This document shows positions 34,855 to 47,740 of a stretch of DNA of 64,000 nt, one piece after another (positions within the stretch are counted from its first letter, which is position 1; every line of letters begins with the position of its first letter). The position numbers were made by a program, and so were the translations under genes. Under the pieces are notes generated by a model. That model saw nothing but the letters and a program-made list of their open reading frames with translations, had not been told where the DNA came from and ran no database searches. This DNA comes from Perognathus longimembris pacificus (taxonomy: Eukaryota; Chordata; Mammalia; Rodentia; Heteromyidae): the NCBI RefSeq assembly GCF_023159225.1, contig NC_063170.1, positions 20,941,735 to 21,005,734 of the forward strand. The letters are read 5' to 3'.

Positions 34855-35280
34855 CTTGTTATAGGGTTCAAGGGAGGGGAGTCCCTGTCCCTCTAAGAGT
34901 CCACCACTCAGAGACAGTCTCAAGCAAAAAGATGGATTTATTGGGGAAGCAAAAAGCAAACTGACCGGCCAGGGATGCAGCACAGACTCGGGAGCTGAAA
35001 CTGAGACCATAAAAAAATGGGCTGACTGGCCAGGGACACGGTGCAGATTTGGGAGCTGCCACCTTGACCCTGAGTAGTCCTCAAATTGGGATTTATAAAG
35101 GGAAAAGTGTGGCACAAAAGTGTAGGGGCTTGATGCAGGGGACAGAGCAAGCAACAAACAAGTTAAGCAAGCCACTTACAGAAGCAGAATTTGGGGGATC
35201 AGGTTGACCTAATCTACTCCCCCTACATTTCCTACTATGTTTCCCTAATCAAGATGGAGTCAGCTGTACTCCCTACAACA
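34855..35280 (-). mobile_element. LTR-like element (reverse), family 3
   Basis: On the - strand it starts TGTTGTAGGGAGTACAGC at 35280, has TATA-like TTTATAAATCCC (35088-35100) and AATAAA (34937-34942), and contains an internal duplicated block (CTGACYGGCCAGGGA). No target duplication was found. Confidence 0.55.
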
Positions 35281-35299
35281 TCCTATCTCAAAAATAACC

Positions 35300-35516
35300 A
35301 GTGCAAGCTAGGAACTGGTGGCTTGTGCCTGTAATCCTAGCTACTCAGAAGCCTGGGAACTGAGGATCATACTAAAGCCAGGATAGTCTGTGAGACTCTT
35401 ATCTCCAATGAACTACCAAAAAGCTGGACACCGTGGTATGGCTCAAGTGGTAGAGCACAAGTCTTGAGCCAGAATGCTAAGGGACAGTGCCTAGGCCCTG
35501 AGTTCAAGCCCAAGGA

Positions 35517-35566
<50 letters not shown>
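35300..35566 (+). mobile_element. B1-Geo SINE with (CA)n tail
   Basis: Ends GAGTTCAAGCCCAAGGAGA and continues directly into (CA)n at 35518-35566. Confidence 0.8.
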
Positions 35567-35567
<1 letters not shown>

Positions 35568-35574
35568 CCAGTGC

Positions 35575-35668
35575 AAGAAAAAGAAAAGACAGCACATGAC
35601 TCAGTGATAGAGTGTCTGCCTATCAAGCAGGAGGTACTGAATTCAAACCCAGTACCACCAAAAAGGAA
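35575..35668 (+). mobile_element. tRNA-derived monomeric SINE
   Basis: GACTCAGTGATAGAGTGTCT is box A-like and GAATTCAAACCCAGTACCAC is box B-like, with an A-rich end. Confidence 0.6.
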
Positions 35669-35689
35669 AAAGAAAGAGAGAAGAGAGAG

Positions 35690-35820
35690 TTTGATAAAGG
35701 AAGGAAGGAACGAACGAAGGAAGGAAAGAGGGAGGGAGGGAAGGAAGGGAAGGATGGAGGCAGGGAGGGAGGAAGGAAGGAAGGAAGAAAAGAAGGAAGG
35801 AAGGAAGAAAGAAAAGGGAT
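35690..35820. repeat. (GGAA)n-type purine microsatellite
   Basis: Imperfect GGAA/GGGA/GAAA array at a SINE tail. Confidence 0.9.
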
Positions 35821-35844
35821 GGGATAGAAATGAGGGAGATTGAA

Positions 35845-36102
35845 TCAGGCAGCAGTGCTCAAACCTGTCTGTAACCTTGGCTACTCAGGAGGCTGAGATC
35901 TGAGGATTGGAGTTTTAACCCAGCTTGGGAAGGGAAGTCCTTGAGACTTATCTCCAACAAACTACTCAAGAAAAACAAAAACAAAGCCTGGTGTGGAGCT
36001 GTTGCTCAAGTGGTAGAGCACAAGCCTGGAGCCAAAAAAGCTCAGGGACAGGGTTCAGGCCTTGAGTTCAAACCCTAGGATGGGCACCAAAAAAAAAAAT
36101 AA
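35845..36102 (+). mobile_element. B1-Geo SINE
   Basis: GGCTACTCAGGAGGCTGAGA, then a Geo half ending CAAACCCTAGGATGGGCACC plus poly(A). Confidence 0.75.
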
Positions 36103-36980
36103 AAAAGAAAATGGGAGAGATTGTGGGGCTGAGGTTGATGCTACAGAATGGTCCACCTGCTTACAGGAGCTAGGAGGGGGCTACCCCCCCTCCCCGCCCA
36201 CCCCATATACACACACAGTGTAACTGTCAGCGTGGGATCCCAAGACGCCTGAGAGCACTGCCATTTCAGTGACTCAGAGATTACAAAGCAAGGTCTACAA
36301 TGGGCTGCAGTCCTACTAAAAACCCATTTTACAAGAGACCTACTAGGCACAAAGATGCCATTACGGTTTTTCTGTACAGCCCTGTGAGATACACTTTATA
36401 GAGAGGCAAGCTGAGTTCCAAGAGGCTCAGCGGTCCAGGTCATGTATGCGGGAGGGGTGCTGTGTCTGATGCCAAAAGGACACACCCTCCCCATTGCAGT
36501 GGGAGGCAGAGTGACAGCACGGCTCAAGGGCTTTACATGAAAGGAAACCTTCCCAAGGAGGCCCCAGCTCATTTCCAAACAGGATGATGACAGGGAGGAT
36601 TAAAAAAAATGTTCCATACAAAATTAATCCTGATCCTTCTTTTGCCAATGGCGCCCAGCCCCACGGCACAGCCTGGAGTTGCCCTGGGACCTTGTAGAAG
36701 GTTCCATTCTCACCCTCGGTTGCCTGGCAGAGTCTAGTGGAGGACAATGGGCTGGATCAGACCTTTGGTGGAGTGAATGCAAGGTGTGTTCAAGTTCACT
36801 GCCTGCTGCTCTGTTCAGGGCTGCTACTGGATGCATGGGTAAGAAGACTGGGATCTGTTCCCAATGTCAGCCTCCAGGGGCCTCAACCTTTAAGCCATCC
36901 ATCTAGGAAGTCATTTCATAGGAAATCTGTACCTCCACTAGCCTCTACTTTCTCATGTCTGCTGGACCACACAGTCTTGA
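36103..36980. other. No gene recognised
   Basis: Unique-looking sequence. Several overlapping open frames of 60-106 codons occur on both strands with no recognisable product. Confidence 0.3.
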
Positions 36981-36984
36981 CTAT

Positions 36985-37362
36985 TAGGAAAATGGAGGAG
37001 AAAGGAAAAGACCAGACTCAGTCTCAACAGGCTAGGACTGTTTATTGAGGCACCGCAGCAAGGGACAGCAACTTTCCTATGGGATCGGAGGTTGTGCAAG
37101 GAGGTAGGTTTGGAGTTGGGCTTTTATGGGGCCTGAGCAAGGATGTAAAAGTTATCACAAAGGCTCTTAGGGCTGGGGAGGCAGGGGCTTTCAGATAGGC
37201 CAACAATGGAATGTTGTTGCGGCCCACAATGGAATGCTGATGGCCAGGCTTAAGGGTCAGATTGCCCTGCCTGCAAGTCAAGGGCATCTATGCATACCTG
37301 GTGTTTTGCCTGACATCTGTTTGCACCTGGGATAATAAGGTAGGGGGTCAATCCTTCATGCT
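36985..37362 (-). mobile_element. LTR-like element (reverse), family 2
   Basis: Same family as 7459-7828. On the - strand AATAAA (37040-37045) is followed by CAGTCCTAGCCTGTTGAG, an R/U5-like end. Confidence 0.6.
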
Positions 37363-37587
37363 CCATCTTTAGATTCCTAAGAAGATTGGTCCAGGAGGGG
37401 AGAAGTAGGTAAGTCCTTCACTGACTGGCCCAAGTAACCTGTAACATAACAGGGCCACTAATATCTGCCATTTGCTGGCTTGGGGGATGTTTGTAATTAT
37501 ATACAAACTCTCTTCATGGCTGACTTGGTGCTCACATCCCATTCACCAGCTACTTTTGCACAGTTATTATTATTAATTATTATTATT

Positions 37588-38046
37588 ATTTTGGTCAGTC
37601 ATAGGGATTGAGGTCAGAACCTGGGTGCTGTCCCCTGAGCTCCTTTTGCTCAAGGCTAGTGCTCTCTACCACTTAGAGCCACAGCTCCTCTTCTGGTTTT
37701 CTGGTGGTTAATTGGAAATAAGAGTCTGAAGGACTTTCCTGCCCAGGCTAGCTTTGAACCGTAATCCTCAAATCTCAGCCTCCTGAGTAGCTAGGATTAC
37801 AGGTATGAGCCACCAGCACCTGTCTTATTTGGTTTGGGTGCTGGTCCTGGGGCTTGAGCTCAGGGCCTAGGCACTGGCTAGCATTCTATTATTTGAGTCA
37901 CAGCTTTATTTCTGGCTTTTTGGTGGTTAATTGGAAATTAGAGTCTCATGGACTTTCTTGTCCAGGCTGGCTTTGAACCTCAATCCTCAGATCTTAGCCA
38001 TCTGAAAAGCTAGGTTTACAGGCATGAGCTTCTGGTGCCCAGTCCA
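37588..38046 (-). mobile_element. Two reverse B1-Geo SINEs
   Basis: 37588-37828 and 37838-38046, each with the linker GGTTAATTGGAAAT. Confidence 0.75.
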
Positions 38047-38629
38047 TAATGAAGTATTGCAGATCAACCCTAGGCCAGGAGAGCCAAGCTGTCTATAATG
38101 GCTTGTAGTCCTCCTAAAACCCCATTTTACCAGAGTCCTGCTATGTACAAAGATGTTCTGCTATTGTTTTCCCAAAGCAGATGCTGTCCACAAAGTGGTC
38201 TTTTGGTAGAACCCCAGGAAGCACTGATAGGGAATGAGGATGTGGAGCAAGCAAACAAGAAGTGTGGGTTAATGAACAGGAGATGCCATGGGTGATTGTC
38301 TCAGGGCTGCTGGAGACTTCTGAGGCAAATCTCTGAATTGTCCCACTGAGAGGAGGATTCTGGGTATTTATCTCCCACTTCTGTCACTGGTTAAAGACTC
38401 CCTGGGGCCATCTTGGAGCACAGTGAGGAAGCCCAGACAAAGCAACCACACTCTGTGGTGAGTAGCTCTGGGCAAGAGAAGCAGGTGGGCAGCTCCAGCC
38501 AGCCCTGCCTGGTCTTGCTAAGTTAGGGGAACAATGCTCACTGGACTACCATGAATGAAAGTTTTATTGCTTCAAGCACTTTACACAAAAGTCACCAACA
38601 CTACTTGGGCAAATATATAAAAAGCACAA

Positions 38630-38635
38630 TTTATT
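38630..38635 (-). terminator. MT4 poly(A) signal
   Basis: AATAAA on the - strand, 80 bp past the MT4 stop. Another AATAAA lies at 38562-38567. Confidence 0.7.
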
Positions 38636-38713
38636 GTACAATCTTCTCAACTTCTTGACACATGCACTGTACAGACACTGTCCCGGGATCTCTCCCGGCA
38701 CGGTGGGCGGGTT

Positions 38714-40724
<2,011 letters not shown>

Positions 40725-40801
40725 GGTCCAGGTGTGCTAGTGGCTCTGGTATTGTCAGTGCTGAGGAAGAGAGGCTGAAGCAGCACTGGCTGGAGGCTCC
40801 T

Positions 40802-40875
40802 TATTTATAGTTGAATAGGTGTGGGCTGCAACTCACCCCACCTCTCCCTGGGGCCAGACGCCCTGCACACGGCCC
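40802..40875 (-). promoter_or_regulatory. MT4 promoter: TATA and exact MRE
   Basis: TATAAATA (- strand) at 40802-40809, 78 bp before the ATG. TGCACACGGCCC at 40864-40875 on the + strand matches all 12 bases of the MRE consensus. Confidence 0.75.
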
Positions 40876-41250
40876 ATCCAGACGCTGCAAGCTGGGGTGG
40901 GGAGAGCAGGCAAAGGAGGGCATGGAGCAGTAGTCATTTGGGTAGCTTTTCACAAGGGCTGTACTCACCCTACCTGCTCCTGTAAAGTGTCAAGGAACTA
41001 ACGCTCAGATCCACTGCTTTGAGCATCTAGCCTTCTACTCCATTAACTGCCATTTCCATACCATCATTTACCTGGGCTGCTCCTACCCAGGTGTAGAGTC
41101 TTATTCTCTGTTCCCTAGTTGGCCATAAAAGTCCTAATTGTGGCGAGGGGTAGAAAATCAGGCGGATGTGCTCCTCTTGGAGCTTTCAGCCTCTACTTCT
41201 AGACGCCCATGGTAGAAGCAAGACAGGATTTGGGGGAGATTTAACTGGCT
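40876..41250. other. No gene recognised
   Basis: Unique-looking MT4 upstream sequence. Confidence 0.3.
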
Positions 41251-41264
41251 TAAAACCTCCAGCC

Positions 41265-41472
41265 AGGGACTGGGAATATGGCCTAGTGGCAAAGTGCTCA
41301 TCTCGTATACATGAAGCCCTGGGTTCGATTCCTCAGCACCATGTATATAGAAAAAGCTGGACGTGGTGCTGTGGCTCAAGTGGCAGAGGGCTAGCCTTGA
41401 GCAAAAAGAAGCCAGGGACAGTGCTCAGGCCCTGAGTTCAAGTCCCAGGACTGGCAAAAAACAAAAACAAAA
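41265..41472 (+). mobile_element. IDL-Geo SINE with exact 14-bp TSD
   Basis: Flanked by TAAAACCTCCAGCC at 41251-41264 and 41473-41486. Confidence 0.9.
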
Positions 41473-41611
41473 TAAAACCTCCAGCCTAACCCCATTCTTG
41501 GATAAAGGTCTTATGCAAAATGCCTTGGAGATGGGGTAACTGCAAATGACCCCAAAGATGTGGTCCTCCCCCACTTTCTATACTGTAGTTCTGTGGGTGG
41601 TTTTTTGTTTG

Positions 41612-42060
41612 TGTTTTGGTCAGTCATGGGGCTTGAACTCTAGGCTTAGGCACTGTCCCCAAGCTCTTCAGCTCAAGCTAGCACTCTACCATTTGAGCCA
41701 CAGTGTCACTTCTGGTGTTCTTGTAGTTAATTGGAAATAAGAATGTCACAGACCTACCCATCCTACCCAGGATGGCTTTGAACTGTGATCCTCAGATCTC
41801 AGCCTCTTGAGTAGCTAGGATTACAGGCTAAAGCCATTGGTGCCCTGCTGTTTTTGTTTTGTTTTGTTTTGCCAGTCCTGGGGCATGGACTCAAGACCTG
41901 AGTGCTGTCCCTGGCTTCTTTTTGCTCAAGGCTAGCACTCTGCCACCTGAGCCACAGTGCCACTTCCGGCTTTTTCTGTTTATGTGGTGAGGAGGAATTG
42001 AACACAGGGCTTCATGCATGGAAAGCAAGCACTCTGCTGCTAAGCCATATTCCCAGCCCT
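41612..42060 (-). mobile_element. B1-Geo then IDL-Geo SINE (reverse)
   Basis: B1-Geo at 41612-41846. IDL-Geo at 41862-42060 ends AAGCCATATTCCCAGCCCT. Confidence 0.8.
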
Positions 42061-43308
42061 GTTTTGTTTTAATTTGGTGCTGGTACTTGGATTCTGAACT
42101 CAGGGCCACATGTTTGCCACTTAAGAAAGTGGATGTGCACATGAATAAAGGAACGAATAATGGAGTGAATGATGACTGAACAGATGCACCAGTCTCCTGT
42201 CTGAGGCTCTACTGAGGACCTCTGCTAAGAAGTTGTAGCCATCAGACAAGACAAGCAAATGCATTCTGGCCATAACTGGTGGAGAGATTCATCCCCTGCT
42301 CCACACCATGCCACCCCCCCCCAGTTCTCAGCTTGGTGGGATGTTCATTAGTCACCTCTGAGGCCCCCTCAACCAACCTCAGTCTGACCCGTGGAACCAT
42401 GGGTCTGAGCTGAGAACTTCTAAAGAGGAGAAAAGAGATTGGGCACCATGGTGACCAGAAGGAAGCAGTGGCAGCCACTGGGGAAGACATTAGGGACCTC
42501 TGTGCAGTCAGGAATGGCCCCTGATTTAAGCGTGAATAGCCTCGTAGGAGAGGGGCACTGCTGTGTGCCGGGGAGCCGGTGCTACCTGATGACAGAGTTT
42601 ATGATTTAGAAGGTCAGTAGCAATCCCAGCCCAGGAAACCCACGATGATGTGTGGCTGCTCATGGAGCCCATCCCAGATCTGTCTCTCCAGCCTGTACCC
42701 TCAACTCAGCCCAGCCCAGCCCCTGTGACAGAGCTAGTGTGCCCCAGATCTTGGTCATGCCCTGGAATAGGCATCCATGCCTTGGAGGGCCTGGTCTAAT
42801 CAGATAAGTGAGGGGAAATAAAGGGAGTGTTCTACACCTGTGCTAGCTGGCTTTCCTCTCCTCACCACCTGTGCCAGGAATTGTTTCCCCCTTGGAAAAT
42901 TGACAGTATAATGTTGCTTAAAGCCCCAAATGAATGATAAGCTCAAAACTCAATCATTTCATCAAATATTTCTCAATTTTGGGAAACCATGTGTAGCATC
43001 AGAAGGGCATTCTAGTTCAGGTTAGACTGGTCTAGTTCTCTTGCGCACAGGGCCTAAAAGGATACCCTCAAATCCATTCTGTTGTGCTGGCCATTTTCTG
43101 GGTCTCAGCTCTTGACCTCAAGATGGCATCAGAAAATCAAGGACAAGCATTCACCCCCAAGGACATGCAAAAGCTTGAGAAACAGCTTAAGCTGTCATTT
43201 ACCAAATAAATATTTCTTAGGAGAAGTCATTTTGTAACCCTGTTGGTGGGGTTCCAGGGGCCCTTTGGAAGGGCTTTAGACCTTCTTCCCAGGTAAACAA
43301 TAATCTAC
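42061..43308. other. No gene recognised
   Basis: Unique-looking sequence with no repeat consensus and only short open frames. Confidence 0.3.
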
Positions 43309-43309
43309 T

Positions 43310-43770
43310 GGGGCTGAGAATGTGGCGTAGTGGTAGAGTGCTTGCCTAGCATGCATGAAGCCCTGGGTTCAATTCCTCAGTACCACATACACAGAAAAAG
43401 CCACAAGTGGCACTCTAGCTCAAGTGCTAGCCTTGAGCAAAGAAGCTCAGGGACAGTGCTCAACTGGAGTTCAAGCCCCAGGACTGGCAAAAAACAAAAA
43501 CAAAAACAAAAGACATGCTGGATGCTGGTGGTTGACACATATAATTCTAGCTATTCAGGAGGCTGAGATCTGAGAATTATAGTTCTAGGCCAGTTCTGGC
43601 AGAAAAAAAAATACAAGAGACTCTATCTACAAATAACCAGTAAAAAACTGAACAGGAAGTGTGGGTCCAGTGGTAGAGGACCTGATGTGTACAGAAAAAT
43701 CAAAGAAGCAAGAGCATAAGTCCCTCAGTACAAGCCCTGGTACCTATACATAAAAACATAATAATAATAC
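43310..43770 (+). mobile_element. IDL-Geo and diverged B1-Geo SINEs
   Basis: IDL-Geo at 43310-43500, missing part of the Geo half, and a diverged B1-Geo at 43512-43770. Confidence 0.7.
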
Positions 43771-43888
43771 TAATTTTAAAAACCTGAGCAGGGTGCTGGT
43801 GGCTCATGCCTGTAATCCTAGCTACTCAGAAGGCTGAAATCTAAAGATCATGGTTCAAAGCTAGCCCAGCAGGAAAGTCTGTGAGACT

Positions 43889-44086
43889 TTTTTTTTTGCC
43901 AGTCCTGGGCTTGGAGTCAGGGCCTGAGCACTGTCCCTGGCTGCTTTTTGCTCAAGGCTAGCACTCTGCCACTTGAGCCACAGTGCCACTTCTGGCCTTT
44001 TCTATATATGTGGTACTAAGGAATTGAACCCAGGGCTTCATGTATATGAGGTGAGCACTCTTGCCACTAGGCCATATTCCCAGCTC
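43889..44086 (-). mobile_element. IDL-Geo inserted in the B1-Geo
   Basis: Target duplication CTGTGAGACT at 43879-43888 and 44087-44096. Confidence 0.9.
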
Positions 44087-44162
44087 CTGTGAGACTCTTT
44101 CTCCAACTAACTACCAAAAAATATGGAAGTGGAGCTCTGGCTCAAGTGGTAGAGCACTAGCA

Positions 44163-46350
44163 TTTTTTTTTTGTCTCTGTACTTTCTTTTATTATCACCA
44201 TAGTCTTTGCATCAAGATACATAGTAATGATAGCAGGTTCCTTTTAAAGCTTAGTATTAAATATTAAATATCTTTCCCCATTTTAAGTTTACATTACTCT
44301 GCCAAGAAAAAAACAAAACAAAACTAAGACTCAAGTTATCTGAAGCCTGGACATACACTCATGATTAGCCTGGCTACAGAAAAGTTGGTGGCTTCATTCT
44401 TCCTGCTGTAAGCAGCACTAGGCCCTAGAAAGGTGGGACCAAGTTAGAATTGTTCTGAAAAGTGTGCTACAAAAATGGATGGCCTGGTATAAGCCAAGGT
44501 TACAAAGTAAGGATGGAGGTAAGGGAGGGACATTTTCTTCCAGAAAAATACCCAGAATTTCCGAAGAGTCCCAGTCTATATCTTTTTTCCAAAATGGCTG
44601 GAGGAAGGGGTAAAATCTCAACATGAGCATCCAAGTCCTGCCTCTGTGAGGGACCAGTAGTTGCCTGGAAGAGGGCAGCCGTCCCACCCTCCTCAGTGGG
44701 GAATGAAATGCAAAGTTTGTGGCCCAGTGGCTGTGAAAGTGAGCTGAAGCTTGACTGGTACTCGATTCTCTTTGAGGTTTCTTCTAAAAACAGACAACGC
44801 AGACTTCCTCTCACTTCAGTGAAGTGATTTTTAAAAGCACTTGGGAAGGTCCTCCCCCACCGCTCAGGTGGGAAGGTTCAGAGAAGGGAGTCATCAGTAC
44901 AGCCACCTTCTAGGCCATAACGGAATTCTTGAAGGTTGGAGACCCCGTAGAAGTGGACAAAAGCTGCTGCCACCACCAGGACGTGGAAAATCTGATGAGA
45001 CTGGAACCATATGTCAAATTTCCCAGGAAAGAAACGTTCAGGAATCCGAGCAGCATAAAGGCTGGCTCCCGTGATGTACATCACAGCCATTAGGAAGAAC
45101 CAGCCCATCTGGCCCACTGTGGTGGCCTTGACAAAGCCCTCTGCAATGGTGAAGTGCATGGTGGGCACGATGCCGCTCAAGCCAAGTCCCAGGAACACTC
45201 CTGCTCTTGTCTGCCGGTGCTTAGGAGTGGCAAACCAGTCCCACTGTGCCACAATGGTGGCAGAAATGCCCAGGACACAGACGATGGAGAGGTAGATGAG
45301 CCGAGGCTGTGGGGAGCAGTAGAAGGAGTAATAGAGCCAGGGAACAAAGCTCCCCATGATCAGTAGAGCAATCCCTGAATAGTCCAATTTGGAAAAAGTC
45401 CGAGAGACTTTCTCTGAATGACAATACACCGTGTGAAAGAGCCAGGAGAAGCTGAGGCAGAGCACTGCACCCAAAAAGAACATCCCAAACACCACCTTCT
45501 CCTGAAGAGGGGCCATGAAGTACATATTTGGTCTGAGCATGGTCAAGATGCCCAAAAAGAGAAACAGCACAAAACCAAGTAGATGTGTCCAGATGTTGCC
45601 GGTTTCTGTGTGGATGCGGAAGATGCTCTTGAAGCAGGCCCGAAAGGAGGGCATAGGTGGTCTATGGCGGTGGAGCAAGTAGTCATTATCCTTCAGCCAG
45701 TCAAGAAGCACATCATATGGAATGACCCGCCAACGCCCCTCCCAAACCTTATACACGAGCTCCTCCATCTTCTCCATGGCGTGGTGGGCCTGCAGGGGAA
45801 GGGTCAGTACCTGTACCTCCTCCTCTTCTTCCTGGGGCACTGGGCATGTTTGCTCTTCTTCAGCTTCGGTTAGGGTCACAGCTACCCTCTTACCCTTCTC
45901 TGTCAGCAGGGGTCCCAGTTCAGCCAGCTCCACTGTGTCAGTGTCCCTGTTACTGGTAGGAGCCCCATTGCCCAGTGCTGCCACAGATCCTTTGTGGGAA
46001 GACATCTGGCTGGTACTTCAACAATACCCCGCAGCTTCAGCTTGGGAGAAGGTTGGGGTCTCTCAGCCCCAAAGGGCAGAGATCTCCCGGTGATGGCAGA
46101 CACTCGGCTCAGAAACGGGACCAGCCGATGCCGTCTTCTTCTCTGGATTTACCAAACAGGCAGGCGGCCTCCGGTTCGCCGCTGGCTCCTCCAGCCCGTC
46201 TTCTAAGTAGCTGGGCGGGCGGGCAGGCGGGCTGGCTCTACTGGGGGCCGCGGTCCCCCGCGCTACATCCCGCGGCGCTGGAGGCGGCCTGCGGAGAGCG
46301 GCCCCGGATCGTCAGCGCCCTCCCCGCGCCGGAAGGCGCGAGCGACCACC
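44163..46350 (-). mobile_element. Full-length ADIPOR1 retrocopy (processed cDNA insertion)
   Basis: The insertion comprises a GC-rich 5' leader (46350-46006), the coding frame, a 3' UTR of about 700 bp, AATAAA (- strand) at 44188-44193 and a 10-base poly(A) (T run at 44163-44172). It is bracketed by AGAGCACTAGC at 44151-44161 and 46351-46361. No introns, a tail and a target duplication are the hallmarks of L1-mediated retrotransposition. Confidence 0.95.
44878..46005 (-). CDS. Intact ADIPOR1-like retrogene frame, 375 aa
   Basis: The uninterrupted ATG-to-stop frame encodes a protein closely matching adiponectin receptor 1, a seven-transmembrane PAQR-family receptor with the N-terminus inside the cell and a zinc site linked to ceramidase activity. 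The length equals human ADIPOR1 (375 aa, recalled). From the N-terminus it has an acidic cytosolic region (EEEQTCPVPQEEEEEV), the PAQR block WEGRWRVIPYDVLLDWLKDN, seven hydrophobic segments from about residue 135 to 365, and a C-terminus EGGCTDDSLL. The zinc ligands are kept: His in WLFHTVYCHSE (about residue 191) and both His in SHQIFHVLVV (337 and 341); the Asp of KLDYSG is also kept. Possible departures from the parent are QWDWF, where I recall QWDRF, and LLHRHR for LLHGHR. The parent is a multi-exon gene elsewhere, so this is a duplicate. Whether it is expressed cannot be seen; it may be a young processed pseudogene not yet broken. Confidence 0.9.
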   Translation of the reverse strand: MSSHKGSVAALGNGAPTSNRDTDTVELAELGPLLTEKGKRVAVTLTEAEEEQTCPVPQEEEEEVQVLTLPLQAHHAMEKMEELVYKVWEGRWRVIPYDVLLDWLKDNDYLLHRHRPPMPSFRACFKSIFRIHTETGNIWTHLLGFVLFLFLGILTMLRPNMYFMAPLQEKVVFGMFFLGAVLCLSFSWLFHTVYCHSEKVSRTFSKLDYSGIALLIMGSFVPWLYYSFYCSPQPRLIYLSIVCVLGISATIVAQWDWFATPKHRQTRAGVFLGLGLSGIVPTMHFTIAEGFVKATTVGQMGWFFLMAVMYITGASLYAARIPERFFPGKFDIWFQSHQIFHVLVVAAAFVHFYGVSNLQEFRYGLEGGCTDDSLL

Positions 46351-46411
46351 AGAGCACTAGCTTTGAGCACGAAAATTCAAGGATAGCATCCAGGCCCTTA
46401 GTTCAAGCCCC

Positions 46412-46640
46412 ATCCGTGTCTGATGGTTCACTCCTGTAATCCTAACCACTCAAGGTACTGAGAGAGGAAAGATACTGGTTCAAGGCTAGACCAGGTAGGA
46501 AAGTTTGAGAACGCTCTCATCTTAAAATTAACCAGCAAAAAAACTGGGTTGTAGGTATGCATTAAATGGGAGAGTGCTAGTCTAGCAAGCATGAGGCTCT
46601 GAGTTAAAAAAAATACAGCACTACCAAAAAAAAAAAAAAA
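46412..46640 (+). mobile_element. Diverged B1-Geo SINE
   Basis: GGTTCACTCCTGTAATCCTA, linker AATTAACCAGCAAAAAAAC, and a degraded tRNA-like half with a poly(A) end. Confidence 0.6.
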
Positions 46641-47254
46641 GGCAAAACAAAACACAAATACAAAGCAATTTGCCCACATGTTTGAAGAGTTATGCTAAGC
46701 CATCATATCTCACTGTTGAATCTCTAAGGAGTCCAGAATGAAAAACCCTATGCAAAGAATCCATTTTCCTCCTTCCAGCCACCAAGTCCTAAATCTCACT
46801 TTCCCCAGATATGACCTCTACTTCATGCATAAGTATATTCAAGAGATTTTCTTCCAACAATGAAACTGGTTGTTCCAAAGAGCTTTAAAGCCCCACCTCT
46901 TACACAACCGAAAGTGGTAGAGATTTTGTCTTTCTCCTCCCTTTCTCATGAAAGTAAGAGCTAAGCACAGGCTACTCCATGCCTCACAGTTGGGTGCACA
47001 ACATTTCAAGGACAATGGCATAGGGTGAGGGTTGCACCATGCAATGATGGCAGAGAAAGGCCTCATGCCCTGACATCACACCCCAGGAGGGGATCACCAC
47101 CCTTCCCTATACAGGACCTCTTGCTCTACAAGTTCCTAGGAGCAAGCAGGGGCCCTTGATTTGTTATGTTGGTCGGTTAAGCTGGTTTCCAAGAACTGAG
47201 TTAAGTTCAATTGCGAAGTGTCCAAAAATTGAGGTTGTAAGGCGTTTTTTTTTT
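46641..47254. other. No gene recognised
   Basis: Unique-looking sequence. Confidence 0.3.
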
Positions 47255-47740
47255 TCCCTTCTTTTTCTTTTTGGTGGTACTAGGGTTTAAACTCAAGGCC
47301 TCGTATTTGCTAGGCAAGCACTTACCACTTGAGCCATGATACCTTCAGCTTTTATTTTTTTGCATGCATGCATGCATGCATGTGCCAGTGTGGGGCTTGA
47401 ACCCAATCTGGGCACTATTCTTGAGATTTTGTTGTTGTTGTTAAAGGCTGCTGTTCTATCACTTGAGCCACAGCTCTATTTCTAGCTTTTTTGGTAGTTA
47501 ATTGGTGATAAGAGTCTCACAGACTTTCCTGCCTAGGCTGGCTTTGAACCACGATCCTCAGATCTCAGCCTCCTGAGTAGCTAGGATTATAGGGGTGAGC
47601 CACTGGTGCCCAGTTATTATTTTTTTAAATTTACTCATTTTGTTAGATAGGGTCTTGAGGTTTTTTCATCTGGAAAACCTGACTGGATCTTCCTTCCTAG
47701 CTTGGATTACAGGTGTATACCACTAGGTCTAGTCTGAGAC
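47255..47740 (-). mobile_element. Reverse SINE cluster
   Basis: A tRNA-derived fragment (47262-47345), a (GCAT)n stretch (47363-47382), a B1-Geo (47383-47615) and a B1-like piece (47616-47740). Confidence 0.65.

Larger units (their letters stand above)
43788..46413 (+). mobile_element. B1-Geo SINE split by two insertions
   Basis: Pieces are 43788-43888, 44097-44161 and 46362-46413. Joined in order they make one normal B1-Geo element. The first gap holds a reverse IDL-Geo; the second holds the ADIPOR1 retrocopy. Confidence 0.85.

Noticed and set aside
46006..46350. Independent CpG-island promoter upstream of the ADIPOR1 frame
   Set aside because: The GC-rich sequence ends exactly at the target duplication, so it is the copied mRNA leader; promoter activity is possible but not shown.
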